Shown: positions 1 through 7,836, counted from the stretch's first letter. The stretch: DNA of 64,000 nucleotides from Rhizobium sp. Root1212 (GCF_001424985.1 NZ_LMDA01000009.1:1-64000), one strand, 5' to 3'. Notes: a model not told the origin generated them from the sequence alone. Translations and numbers: made by a program.

Positions 1-22
1 CTGCAGAGGCAGAAGAACGATA

Positions 23-901
23 CTACGCCACGCTGGACGCACCAGCTATGGCCGCATAACTTAAACCAAACGGTCTCCGGCAAAGTCGGGGCGGTTCACT
101 GTCAGAGCGCAGGCACATCTCAAAAACGGGCTCATCGAACCAAACCCCTGAACGCTGATGAATTCCGGAGAGCGCTTCCTCCGTATATTCGCCACGTGTT
201 GCTACCGCTTGGGCCGGAAGCTCGTAAACATCATTTCTGGTTCGAAGAAAGCGGCCACTTCTAAACGCTGCTTCGCTTGACTTTGCCCAGTGCGCAAACC
301 CTTCGTTCGAGACAACGAGCATTGCCCTGGTCTCGGAGTATTCGAGCCAGCGTAGCACGGCGGCCGTCAACGAAACTCCGTAGCGCTTCGCGATCCTACC
401 CAGCTTCTCGAAATCGACCTGCTCTTTGGCAGATATTTGCCGCCGAAAATCGTGCAGCGGCATGAGTAGTGTCGCCGCGAACTGATCGGCTTCAGCCTCG
501 ATGTCACCGCCAGCTCCTCGGATGACACTGTCTTCGCTGCAAAATATCCCGTCCTTGTACTGCTCCTCAGACTCAATTCGCTGTCTATGTAACACGTAGT
601 GCCCCAGCTCATGAGCAACGGTGAACCGGCGGCGGGTTTCCGACTGGGTTTCGTCATAGTAAATACCCCATTGCCTGGGAAGCGTTTTGCTAAAGACCAG
701 AGCGCCCGCGCAGCCCGTAATCTTTTTACCTACGACCTCGTGGATTGGGCTATTTGGTGATGTGCTGGATGAGTATTCAATTGCGAGTCTCTCCACATCT
801 ACCGGGCCAACGTCAAATCGGTCACCGCCCAAGACCACGTCCATCATCGTTGTCAGCTTATTGGCTTCGGCTCTGGGTTTAGGCGGTGGTGTAGTTTTCA
901 T
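23..901 (-). CDS. ImmA/IrrE-family zinc metallopeptidase (CapP-like)
   Basis: A 292-residue protein with the ImmA/IrrE zinc-peptidase signature: HELGH at residues 97-101 and a following acidic/alanine-rich helix ending in LLMP around residues 134-147, which normally supplies the third zinc ligand. A cysteine at 121 lies between the two; in CapP/IrrE-type peptidases a cysteine near the zinc has been proposed as a switch, so this one deserves attention (inference). The start ATG overlaps the stop of the upstream XRE repressor gene (ATGA), so the two are translationally coupled. Together they sit divergently from a CBASS operon, the arrangement known for CapH/CapP, where the peptidase cleaves the repressor after DNA damage and releases CBASS expression. 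A prophage/ICE ImmA is the alternative, but no phage or conjugation gene is visible. Confidence 0.88.
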   Translation of the reverse strand: MKTTPPPKPRAEANKLTTMMDVVLGGDRFDVGPVDVERLAIEYSSSTSPNSPIHEVVGKKITGCAGALVFSKTLPRQWGIYYDETQSETRRRFTVAHELGHYVLHRQRIESEEQYKDGIFCSEDSVIRGAGGDIEAEADQFAATLLMPLHDFRRQISAKEQVDFEKLGRIAKRYGVSLTAAVLRWLEYSETRAMLVVSNEGFAHWAKSSEAAFRSGRFLRTRNDVYELPAQAVATRGEYTEEALSGIHQRSGVWFDEPVFEMCLRSDSEPPRLCRRPFGLSYAAIAGASSVA

Positions 902-1227
902 TTTTTTCCCATCTTGGCCAACGACTCCGCCATTTCTCGCAAGACCTTGCGAGTATCGTCGGGAAGTTCACTGTATTGTCTGAAGAATGCGATATCCTCC
1001 GCTTGGGTGCGGGTCTGGTCGTCGCTCCCGATCAGGTAGTCGGCTGTGACGCCGAGTGCTCTACCTATGTCCGCCAGTTTCTCGGCGGATGGTCGGGGAG
1101 GGTGCTTGTTTTCCAATTCCCATATGTAGCTCTTGGATGAGCCGGAAGCGGCAGCCAGTTGATCCAAGGTAAGCTTCTTCTCTCTGCGCAACGCATTTAT
1201 GCGAGCGCCAAGTTTGTTCTGTGTCAT
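898..1227 (-). CDS. XRE/Cro-family repressor (CapH-like)
   Basis: A 109-residue DNA-binding protein. Residues 6-65 form a Cro/CI helix-turn-helix (motif around LDQLAAASGSSKSYIWELE), followed by a short acidic, helical tail that may dimerise. It is the first gene of a two-gene minus-strand operon with the ImmA/IrrE peptidase and is divergent from the CD-NTase gene across a 208-bp gap. The size, partner and position match CapH, the transcriptional repressor of some CBASS operons that is destroyed by CapP. The likely operator is the 21-bp inverted repeat at 1286-1306. That it represses both directions is inferred from layout. Confidence 0.85.
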   Translation of the reverse strand: MTQNKLGARINALRREKKLTLDQLAAASGSSKSYIWELENKHPPRPSAEKLADIGRALGVTADYLIGSDDQTRTQAEDIAFFRQYSELPDDTRKVLREMAESLAKMGKK

Positions 1228-1285
1228 CCGATTTCCTTCCTTATTTTGGTTTTTCCACAGGTTCGGAGTGGCGATATTCTAAGTT

Positions 1286-1306
1286 CCTTGACTTCGAAAT
1301 TCAAGG
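1286..1306. promoter_or_regulatory. 21-bp inverted repeat, candidate CapH-like operator
   Basis: Arms CCTTGA and TCAAGG are perfectly complementary and the symmetry continues inward (TT/AA) around a central CGA. It is the strongest palindrome in the gap between the divergent repressor and CD-NTase genes, 59 bp from the repressor start and 130 bp from the CD-NTase start. Dyads of this size are typical targets of XRE dimers. Function is inferred from symmetry and position. Confidence 0.55.
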
Positions 1307-1326
1307 TCACCATATTCGGTTCTGAC

Positions 1327-1355
1327 TAGCGAACTTTTAATTAAGGTTTAGCGAA
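1327..1355. repeat. Pair of TAGCGAA direct repeats 22 bp apart
   Basis: TAGCGAA occurs at 1327-1333 and 1349-1355, two helical turns apart on the same face, with an AT-rich TTTTAATTAA palindrome between them. They lie between the candidate operator and the CD-NTase start and could be an additional regulator site or part of the promoter. No function can be assigned. Confidence 0.3.
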
Positions 1356-1389
1356 ATCTGACAGGCAGACACAAAAAGGGAGCGCCACC

Positions 1390-1464
1390 ATGAACACCAA
1401 TCCGGCAGGCAAAACGAACATTATGGAGAAAACGAATGACAAGAACTACGCTCGATGGAATTGA
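1390..1464 (+). CDS. Possible 24-residue leader peptide overlapping the CD-NTase start
   Basis: An ATG preceded at good distance by AGGGAG opens a 24-codon frame that ends in TGA 29 bp inside the CD-NTase gene, in a different frame. It reads MNTNPAGKTNIM then EKTNDKNYARWN. The CD-NTase's own start at 1436 has a plausible GGAG site that lies inside this frame. It may be a leader that couples or tunes translation of the cyclase, or simply the accidental product of a good ribosome site. No homologue is recognised. Confidence 0.3.
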   Translation: MNTNPAGKTNIMEKTNDKNYARWN

Positions 1465-2683
1465 TCCTTTTCTGAACCGTATCGACGCGATCCTTGCTGA
1501 GATCGCCTTTAGCATCCAGCTCCCGCCGTCACTCCATGGTAAAGCCGTGGATCGCTACGAGGCGGTGAGAAAGCACTTGGAAGCAACGACCTCGATCTTT
1601 CATGACGAGATCGAGCACTTCTATCCCCAAGGGTCTATGGCAATCGACGCCACGATCTCGACACGTGGCACGGACGACGAGTACGACCTCGACATCATCG
1701 CTCAGCTCGGCGAGCGCTTTCGATCCATGCAGCCCCTCGAAATTCTGACCGAACTTGAAAAGGGCTTGATTGGGTATCGCGGCTTGACGGTGGTACGACA
1801 GACCCGCTGCGTTACAATCTACTACGCAGACAAGATGCACCTCGATATTACTCCGTCATTGCGGGATAAGGGCACACTTGAGCGACAGAGCGTTATTATG
1901 CACGCGAAAGGCCCCGAGGCGTCGGATGACGACCAAGATGTGCCTATGAACGCATACGGCTTCTGCCAGTGGTACGCTGAGCGCACTCCTTTGGAACTGA
2001 AGGTCCTCGAAGCCTTCAAACGCCGTTGGGAGGATGCCGAACAGCGGGCTGTCAAGGCTGACGCCGACGTTGACGAGGTCCCGGTGCAGACGGAATTTAT
2101 CGTCAAGAGCAATACCACTTTGGCGCTGCAGCTATTGAAGCGGTATCGCAACGTTCGCTATGCGAACCGTCCAGGCCGCATGCCGCCGTCGGTAATGTTG
2201 TCGTACTTTGCCGGTCTGGCAGCCAAGCCGGGCAGCTCATTGACTGACGCGCTTCTTCGCATCGCGAACTGGATCATCGGCGAAATTGACCAGGCCACGA
2301 TCCGCAACAAGACGCTTCACGTCGAGAACCCAGTTTATGCCGATGATGTGTTCACCGACCGCTGGCCGGAGAATGTCGAGCAGCAGGAGCGGTTCGCTCG
2401 CGACCTGCGCGAACTTGTGAAGGGTGTCGAAAAGGCGTTGAACGGCGAGATGCTGCCGACCGCCTTGCAGGATTGGCTTCGCGAGGTCTTCGGGGATCGC
2501 GTCGTCACGAAAGCTGTCGACAACATGGTCAAAGAAACGCGTCGGGCTGCCGATCAGGGAACACAAGGCTACACTAAGCGCGGGAGCATCCTCGTTCCTG
2601 CCGCTCCGGCAGTTGTGACCTCGATCTATGCTTCGCCGGTCAAAGCCTCTCCTCACACCTACTTTGGGGATCGCCTCAAATGA
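1436..2683 (+). CDS. CBASS CD-NTase (cyclic oligonucleotide synthase)
   Basis: A 415-residue nucleotidyltransferase of the cGAS/DncV-like fold. The GS motif is at residues 66-67 (FYPQGSMAI), the metal-binding acids are D84 and D86 in DEYDLDII, and the third acid is D137 in MHLDITPS, so all catalytic residues are present. Such enzymes make cyclic di- or trinucleotides on phage infection that activate a partner effector. The next two genes, an E2-like protein and a patatin phospholipase, overlap end to end with it, identifying a type II 'short' CBASS operon (E2 without E1 or JAB). Sequence style suggests the E2-only clades such as CdnG, but clade and product cannot be fixed here. In E2-type systems the cyclase C-terminus is the conjugated end; here it ends in GDRLK. 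Confidence 0.9.
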   Translation: MTRTTLDGIDPFLNRIDAILAEIAFSIQLPPSLHGKAVDRYEAVRKHLEATTSIFHDEIEHFYPQGSMAIDATISTRGTDDEYDLDIIAQLGERFRSMQPLEILTELEKGLIGYRGLTVVRQTRCVTIYYADKMHLDITPSLRDKGTLERQSVIMHAKGPEASDDDQDVPMNAYGFCQWYAERTPLELKVLEAFKRRWEDAEQRAVKADADVDEVPVQTEFIVKSNTTLALQLLKRYRNVRYANRPGRMPPSVMLSYFAGLAAKPGSSLTDALLRIANWIIGEIDQATIRNKTLHVENPVYADDVFTDRWPENVEQQERFARDLRELVKGVEKALNGEMLPTALQDWLREVFGDRVVTKAVDNMVKETRRAADQGTQGYTKRGSILVPAAPAVVTSIYASPVKASPHTYFGDRLK

Positions 2684-3117
2684 GCGGGCAATACAAGACC
2701 ATCGATGAGCAGATTGCCGCCATGCGGTCCGACTGGCCGCTCTTCCGCGCACACAAAGTTGACCGCCATTCGGCGGTCTGGACTGGAGATGTGAAACCCC
2801 AGTTCGCCTGTTATCGCATCGAAATCCGATATGAGATCGGCGATTTTCCGGAGGTTCGGATATTGTTGCCAGAGCTGATACGGAAGCCGGAATATACAGA
2901 TGGTCCCTTGCCGCATGTATACGGACCTCTCAGCGATCCAACACTTTGCCTGTTTGACCCTGCCGCCAATGAATGGGACGGCACCATGTTGATTTCTCGA
3001 ACCACCATCCCGTGGTCCATTGACTGGACCGTGTTCTACGAATTTTGGCTAATGACCGGCGTTTGGTCGGGAGGCGGCCGTCATCCAGGTTCAGCACAGG
3101 AGGCCGTACAGCAATGA
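2680..3117 (+). CDS. CBASS E2-like conjugating protein
   Basis: A 145-residue protein that follows the CD-NTase with an ATGA stop-start overlap. The segment GPLPHVYGPLSDPTLCLFDP with Cys90, a downstream tryptophan (W99), and the tail IPWSIDWTVFYEFWLMTG match the E2-like proteins of type II-short CBASS; Cys90 is the candidate catalytic cysteine. In the studied relatives the E2 attaches the C-terminus of the CD-NTase to a target and raises or controls its activity. No E1/ThiF or JAB deconjugase gene is present, as expected for the short form. The family call rests on motif and context rather than on an alignment. Confidence 0.8.
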   Translation: MSGQYKTIDEQIAAMRSDWPLFRAHKVDRHSAVWTGDVKPQFACYRIEIRYEIGDFPEVRILLPELIRKPEYTDGPLPHVYGPLSDPTLCLFDPAANEWDGTMLISRTTIPWSIDWTVFYEFWLMTGVWSGGGRHPGSAQEAVQQ

Positions 3118-4160
3118 ATTACATAGCTCCTCCTCGCTCCGATGGCACCATTCAGCACACTCGAAAAAAGCAGCCATGGCCGAAGGCCCGACTGTTTCGC
3201 ATCCTATCTATCGATGGAGGCGGAATCAGGGGCGTTTTCCCTGCTGCCTACCTTGCGGAGATCGAAAAGCGTTTTCTTGGTGGTGGCTCTATTGCGTACC
3301 ACTTCGACATGATCGCGGGCACTTCCACCGGCGGCATTATCGCTCTCGGCCTCGCGAACGGCATGACCGCAGCCCAGGTGCTGCAAATCTATACGGAGCG
3401 TGGTCACACCATCTTCCCGTCGCCAAAAGGCGTCGGTCGCCTGCGGCAACTCCTTCGTTTCCTGTTTCGGCCGAAGCATGATCAATCCGTATTGAAGGGT
3501 GAACTTCTCCGGATTTTTGGCGACAAGGTAATCAACGAGGCCACCACGCGCCTCGTGGTTCCGAGCTTCGAAGGGGTGCACGGCGAGCCGTTCATATATA
3601 AGACGCCCCACCATCCTGACTATCAAAAGGATCGACACAAGACTTTCGCCCATGTCGCGTTGCACACCAGTGCCGCCCCCGCCTACTATCCGGCCGTTGA
3701 GGCCGACGGTCATATCATGATCGATGGCGGGGTTTGGGCGAACAATCCAATTATGAACGCTCTTGTTGACGTCTTGGCCTGCTATGACATTCCGAGAGAG
3801 AACATCCGCATACTCTCCCTGGGAACAGGCGACGAAACGCTGAAGCTCCGTAAGAAGCAGCTAAATGGTGGCGTGAATGGCTGGGGCATTTCCATCGGAA
3901 TGCCTCCGATTTTCAAGATTGCCGCCAGGGCGCAATCAAAGAATGCTCTCGGCCAAGCATATCTCCTCGTTGGCAAAAACAATGTCGTTCGCGTGGACGT
4001 GCCCGAGCATGAAGAGCTTATCGCCCTAGATGACGTTCGCCGGTCTCTCATCGAACTGCCTAGGGTGGCTCGCGCGCAAGCTGACGCGTCAGGCCACTAT
4101 ATAGAAAGCGTGTTTCTGGCCAGTAAGGCGGATGCGTACACGGCCTGTCCATTGACGTGA
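3114..4160 (+). CDS. capV: CBASS effector: patatin-like phospholipase (CapV-like)
   Basis: A 348-residue patatin. The oxyanion loop GGGIRG is at 35-40, the nucleophile elbow GTSTG at 69-73 (Ser71), and the catalytic Asp is in IDGGVWANNP (Asp204). This Ser-Asp dyad hydrolyses membrane phospholipids. In CBASS, CapV is activated by the cyclic dinucleotide and kills the infected cell by degrading the membrane. I chose the ATG at 3114 because it overlaps the E2 stop (ATGA) and has an AGGAGG site about 10 bp upstream; an upstream TTG at 3045 would extend deeply into the E2 gene. It is the last gene of the coupled trio. Confidence 0.9.
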   Translation: MNYIAPPRSDGTIQHTRKKQPWPKARLFRILSIDGGGIRGVFPAAYLAEIEKRFLGGGSIAYHFDMIAGTSTGGIIALGLANGMTAAQVLQIYTERGHTIFPSPKGVGRLRQLLRFLFRPKHDQSVLKGELLRIFGDKVINEATTRLVVPSFEGVHGEPFIYKTPHHPDYQKDRHKTFAHVALHTSAAPAYYPAVEADGHIMIDGGVWANNPIMNALVDVLACYDIPRENIRILSLGTGDETLKLRKKQLNGGVNGWGISIGMPPIFKIAARAQSKNALGQAYLLVGKNNVVRVDVPEHEELIALDDVRRSLIELPRVARAQADASGHYIESVFLASKADAYTACPLT

Positions 4161-4213
4161 AATGGGAAGGGATGAGTTTGGCTTTCCATCCCACCTTACC
4201 ATGGGGTTATTAG

Positions 4214-4530
4214 ATGTCACTACTAACACCACTTTACCGCGTTGCAGTTGAGTCAATGGCCGAAGCCAGCCGTCTCCAGGATACGGCAATCATTGATGAG
4301 TTCGTGAAGGCCCGTGGACTGAAGGAATGTCCCCCTGAAGATGATCGATTTATGTGGGCGTACGAACTCGCAGTGCCGGGTGAACGGCTGTTCTTCAGTA
4401 TCGATACTACGATACTTCCCAAGCCTTCAGTCCGGGACCCGACAAAAATATCTATCTGCTGAAGTTTATGCTAAATGGCCAGGTCGTGGCGCAAGAAACT
4501 GTCGATTTTCTCGACAGATCAATCTACTAG
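4214..4530 (+). pseudogene. Small gene of unknown function, apparently frameshifted
   Basis: From the ATG at 4214 the frame reads 82 residues (…DDRFMWAYELAVPGERLFFSIDTT…) and then turns into unlikely sequence and stops at 4462. The frame one base back, open from about 4411, reads protein-like sequence (…QAFSPGPDKNIYLLKF…NGQVVAQETVDFLDRSIY) to a TAG at 4528-4530. Joined, they would give a protein of about 105 residues. The break is near 4405-4415. It sits 53 bp downstream of the patatin gene, so it may once have been a fourth island gene. No family is recognised. Sequencing error, real decay and programmed frameshift cannot be told apart here. Confidence 0.45.
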
Positions 4531-4577
4531 TTGGCTCACATTCTGTCGAGATTCGGGAAGGGTACCTCCCACTACCG

Positions 4578-5300
4578 TTAACCTGGTTGAGCAATTAGCA
4601 GTTCGATTCCGAGATCAACCCGAGCGATATCTCGCGCCACCAGCAAATTCGTAAGGGTTTCTTCCTGCTCCGTGCTGATCGCTGCCGTAGGCATGGCCGC
4701 TCGAACGCGAACCCGCATTCTATCGGCTAACCCGGCTGCCTGTCTTCGGGAAGTAGATGAAGCCAAGTCGACAACCTGATTGCGGGTAGTGCGAGAGGTC
4801 TCTCTTGCATCACCATATTGCTTCTGCTGGAAGAGCGCGCCAACCTTTTGCTGGACGTCATCGAAGGTTGTGCGGCGTATTTCCTGCGGATCAGAACAGA
4901 AGAACGCATGCCCCAGATCGCTCCGATAGGCGATGGTATGCTGCTTGTTATCGGGAAGTGGTCCGATATCCCCTGGCGAGAAAAATGCGGTGTCTCGGAA
5001 AACCCTGCCCAGACCATAGGAGCTATTGAATTCGTGAATGTCCGGAAGACAAGGGGCGGCGTAGAAAACGCAACCCGGATGTTTCTTCTCCAGATCAATG
5101 AGATGGGCATGCTGCTTCGATAGGTCATTGCGCATTAAGCCAATCCGATAAAATTGCGTCTTCAACCCTGGGCAACTGCCGGTCGATACCTCGAACGCAG
5201 TTCCCTTCTTCATCCGGTCAGGCAGCTTAAACTGAAAGAAAAGCGGCACTGCTGGCAGTTGGATTTGAACGTCGTATCCAAGCTTCGCCTCTTGGACCAA
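4578..5300 (-). CDS. Hypothetical protein, 5' end uncertain or truncated; possible nuclease-like fold
   Basis: About 240 residues from a TTG at 5300, but the frame stays open and protein-like upstream to a stop at 5418-5420 (for example TESLIRSHPAG…PVFPNLVQEAKLGYD), so the true start may be upstream or lost. The core has a Glu in QEAKLGYD, an Asp just after it, and FFQFKLP, a spacing that recalls the E…D…(E/Q)xK core of PD-(D/E)XK nucleases. It then reads VFYAAPCLPDIHEFNSSY and FFSPGDIGPLPDNKQHTIAY, which look like a conserved hypothetical family I cannot name. It converges on the CBASS operon and lies at its outer edge. The nuclease reading is speculative. Confidence 0.5.
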   Translation of the reverse strand: MVQEAKLGYDVQIQLPAVPLFFQFKLPDRMKKGTAFEVSTGSCPGLKTQFYRIGLMRNDLSKQHAHLIDLEKKHPGCVFYAAPCLPDIHEFNSSYGLGRVFRDTAFFSPGDIGPLPDNKQHTIAYRSDLGHAFFCSDPQEIRRTTFDDVQQKVGALFQQKQYGDARETSRTTRNQVVDLASSTSRRQAAGLADRMRVRVRAAMPTAAISTEQEETLTNLLVARDIARVDLGIELLIAQPG

Positions 5301-5401
5301 ATTAGGGAATACCGGCGCGCCCGTTGCCCCAGCGGGGTGTGACCGAATGAGACTTTCGGTAAACGCATAGTCTGTACGCAGAACAGAGTCCTGAGACGCA
5401 C

Positions 5402-5871
5402 ATGTCGACAGTCGCCTTCAAGGCCGGGACGGATGTCATGTTCGGCTTCGATACGTACCGCAACATTATGGCTCGGGTGTCTGCAAAGACAGCGCCCGTC
5501 TTCAACTACCGGTTCGATCAAAAGGAGCCGATGTTCGGCGGAAACTTCGCGGCCCATGCAGTGGAGCTTCTATATCTCTTCGGTTCTCTCGACATTGATG
5601 AAGCGTGGGGTGAGCCCGGCCTCCCAGCAGCGAGAGCGAAGTTGTATCCTGGGGCGAGCATTATCTCTTGCGGGACACCCTGATTGAAGCTTGGACAAGC
5701 TTTGCACGCAGCGGACAGCCGTCAGCGAGGATGATGCCCAAGTGGGAACCGTTCACCGCAGATCAAAACGTTACAATGCTGATCAGCAGCGAAGCAAAGC
5801 TTGTGAAGGATGTCTACGATGCCGATGCCAAGGCAATTCTAAGCACCCTCAAGAGCGGTCTGCTCAACTAG
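5402..5871 (+). pseudogene. Remnant of a type-B carboxylesterase C-terminus
   Basis: Two overlapping frames read as consecutive parts of a carboxylesterase. 5402-5683 carries TDVMFGFDTYRNI, VFNYRFDQ and AAHAVELLYLFGSLD; 5668-5871, in another frame, carries LIEAWTSFARSGQPSARMMP and WEPFTADQNVTMLI. These are the conserved C-terminal blocks of para-nitrobenzyl-esterase-type enzymes (about 500 residues). The whole N-terminal domain with the catalytic serine is missing and at least one frameshift lies near 5650-5668. The intact part begins just where the defence island ends, so the gene was probably cut by insertion of the island and then decayed. Confidence 0.7.
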
Positions 5872-5931
5872 TCGGCAATTTACCAATATCATACCGCTGA
5901 CCTCAGCCAGCGGTATTAACCTCTTGACTGT

Positions 5932-6813
5932 CTATATCCTTGGATTGCCGCCTCGATTGACGCGGCTTTCCCGCCAAACTGTAAACAAGCCAGCGGCCAC
6001 GACGATAATTGAGCCAATGATCATGTTGCCCGTCACCACTTCGTTGAAAATGAGCGCGCCCATCAACACGTTCAGAACGAGTTGCAGGTAAGACACCGGC
6101 TGAACCTCAACCGCCAGCAAGTAGCCATACGCAATGATTAGAAAATAGTGGCTTACTGCACCGCTCACGCACAGCAATAGTATGAAATACCAGTCAGTAG
6201 GCGCGACGTGTGTCCAGTAAAACGGGCCAATCAGAGTGATTGATATTGCCCCGGCGATACCAGTGTACAGCAGGCTCGTGACAGAGCTGTCTTTCCGGCT
6301 AACAACCTTAGTTGCAATGCTGTACAGCGCAAATGAAAGGGCTACCAAGACTGGCAAGATCGTGGAGATACCGAACTCAGCCTCTACAGGATTGATAATT
6401 ATCAATACGCCAACGAGACCAGCTACTACCGCCGTTGCTCGCTTCCATCCTACCGTCTCGCCGAGCAGCGGAACCGAGAGGACTGTAACGAAGAGCGGCG
6501 TGGACTGTATTACTGCTTGGCTCATTGCCAGCCCCGCGTATTTATACGCAATAACTGCCAACACGATTTCTAAAGCGAGAAGACATCCCCGAGCGACTTG
6601 GAGCCAAGGGTGATGGGTTCTGGCGGCTTGGCGAATTCCCCTGGGCGAGCACGCTGAATATAGCAGCACGAATACCGCAAAGGCCCAAAACCTAAGCATT
6701 GTAATGAACACCGGTGGATAGCTCCCGATCAGGTGTTTCGTGATGCCATCCTGCGCTGCGAACATGGAGACAGCTGAGACAGCGAACAGGTATCCGCGCG
6801 TCTTTTCGTTCAT
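5932..6813 (-). CDS. EamA/DMT-superfamily permease
   Basis: A 293-residue integral membrane protein with about ten hydrophobic helices in two EamA repeats of five, the standard size for 10-TMS drug/metabolite transporters. The ATG at 6813 is preceded by AGGGAA at the right distance; an upstream in-frame ATG at 6879 would add 22 residues that look non-coding. These proteins usually export amino acids or metabolites; substrate unknown. It is divergent from a family-3 binding-protein gene, and two candidate operator copies lie between them, suggesting co-regulation with the catabolic genes. Confidence 0.85.
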   Translation of the reverse strand: MNEKTRGYLFAVSAVSMFAAQDGITKHLIGSYPPVFITMLRFWAFAVFVLLYSACSPRGIRQAARTHHPWLQVARGCLLALEIVLAVIAYKYAGLAMSQAVIQSTPLFVTVLSVPLLGETVGWKRATAVVAGLVGVLIIINPVEAEFGISTILPVLVALSFALYSIATKVVSRKDSSVTSLLYTGIAGAISITLIGPFYWTHVAPTDWYFILLLCVSGAVSHYFLIIAYGYLLAVEVQPVSYLQLVLNVLMGALIFNEVVTGNMIIGSIIVVAAGLFTVWRESRVNRGGNPRI

Positions 6814-6883
6814 CGTTGTTTCCCTGACTGTCCTGGGAGAGCTGAAAAAAGCTCGCTTCCATAAACTCGTGATTTCCAAAAAG

Positions 6884-6918
6884 AGAACAATCAGTATATA
6901 AAACTGACCTTACGGTCA
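6884..6918. promoter_or_regulatory. Two tandem copies of the shared WKACY-N4-RGTMW operator
   Basis: 6905-6918 reads TGACC-TTAC-GGTCA, a perfect 5-4-5 inverted repeat. 6884-6897 reads AGAAC-AATC-AGTAT, matching the consensus at nine of ten positions. They start exactly 21 bp apart. A -10-like TATAAA at 6897-6902 lies between them, pointing to the binding-protein gene at 6960. The downstream copy would cover the transcription start, which fits repression. Confidence 0.6.
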
Positions 6919-6959
6919 AATATGGGATTCTCCTCGTGACCTATCTCGGAGGAATAATT

Positions 6960-7775
6960 GTGAAGAAGACTTTGGTAGCCTTCGCGGCTGTTTCATTCAT
7001 TTCGACGCAGCTGTCTTTTGCCGCTGACTGCAAGCAGATTGAGACGGTGTCGCCGGGCCAATTGACTGTCGCTGCGTATGATTATCCGCCTTTCACGTTC
7101 GCATCCCCGGACGGCGCAATTTCCGGGATCGACCCTGCTATCGTGAAGCGGTTCGCCACCGACAGTTGCCTCGAACTTGTAACGCTTGTCATGGACCCGG
7201 CAGCGACGATCCAGTCGGTTGTCGCCGGAAAGGCTGATCTCGCTATCGGCAGCTGGAATCGAACGGAGAACAGGCGCAAGGTGCTCGACCTGTCAGCGCC
7301 TTTGTACATTGATCACATGGGAATTTACTCCAAGGCCGGCTACGACGAGATTGAAGCTACCGTTGATAAGAGGGCAGGTACCGTTACCGGATTTTTCTGG
7401 GTCGCCGACCTGCAGAAACTCTTCGGGACAAATCTAAAGCTCTACCCGACACCCGTCGCACTTGCTCAGGACCTGGCAGCTGATCGGTTGGATGTAGGCT
7501 TTCTCGGTTACAACGCTGGGAGCTACAATCAGAAGAACAACGGGGCGTATCCGGGAATAGCCATCAAAATGGCAAAACCCGATGAGCGGATTCAGGCGAC
7601 GGTTCTGCCGCCCCAAACGGCAATTCTTTATACAAAAGGAAACCAGTCTCTTGGCAAGGCTCTGGACGAAAGCATAGCCGCGCAACACGCGGATGGCTCA
7701 CTTGCAAAGACGATCTCGGATGTTGGGTTCGATCCAGAGATTACGAACGTTGGCGAACCGCGCTTTGTGAAGTGA
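6960..7775 (+). CDS. Family-3 solute-binding protein, orphan (amino-acid type)
   Basis: A 271-residue periplasmic protein with a signal peptide of about 23 residues (VKKTLVAFAAVSFISTQLSFAA) and the SBP_bac_3 fold: LTVAAYDYPPFTF, GIDPAIVKRFA, IGSWNRTENRRKVLDLSAPLY. The GTG at 6960 has a GGAGGA site 6 bp upstream and gives exactly the length of its paralogue at 28468-29283. No permease or ATPase is adjacent, so it must share a transporter encoded elsewhere (perhaps that at 62-63.7 kb) or act as a sensor ligand-binding protein. A strong terminator follows at 7795-7822. Confidence 0.88.
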   Translation: MKKTLVAFAAVSFISTQLSFAADCKQIETVSPGQLTVAAYDYPPFTFASPDGAISGIDPAIVKRFATDSCLELVTLVMDPAATIQSVVAGKADLAIGSWNRTENRRKVLDLSAPLYIDHMGIYSKAGYDEIEATVDKRAGTVTGFFWVADLQKLFGTNLKLYPTPVALAQDLAADRLDVGFLGYNAGSYNQKNNGAYPGIAIKMAKPDERIQATVLPPQTAILYTKGNQSLGKALDESIAAQHADGSLAKTISDVGFDPEITNVGEPRFVK

Positions 7776-7794
7776 TCAATCTTTAGGCAAAAAC

Positions 7795-7822
7795 AAACCC
7801 GCCAGAAGACTGGCGGGTTTTT
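7795..7822. terminator. Bidirectional intrinsic terminator
   Basis: Arms AAACCCGCCAG and CTGGCGGGTTT are perfectly complementary around an AAGA loop, with T-runs on both strands. It ends the binding-protein gene (+) and the chemoreceptor gene (-), which converge here. Confidence 0.9.
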
Positions 7823-7836
7823 CGTTATCAAGGAGA

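Noticed and set aside
23-1227. Prophage or ICE immunity module (ImmA plus ImmR-like repressor)
   Set aside because: No integrase, excisionase or structural gene lies nearby, and the pair directly faces a CBASS operon, which fits CapH/CapP better.
898-1227. Toxin-antitoxin reading of the XRE and ImmA/IrrE pair
   Set aside because: HELGH metallopeptidase partners of this type act on the repressor and are not growth toxins of the RES/Xre kind; no RES fold is seen.
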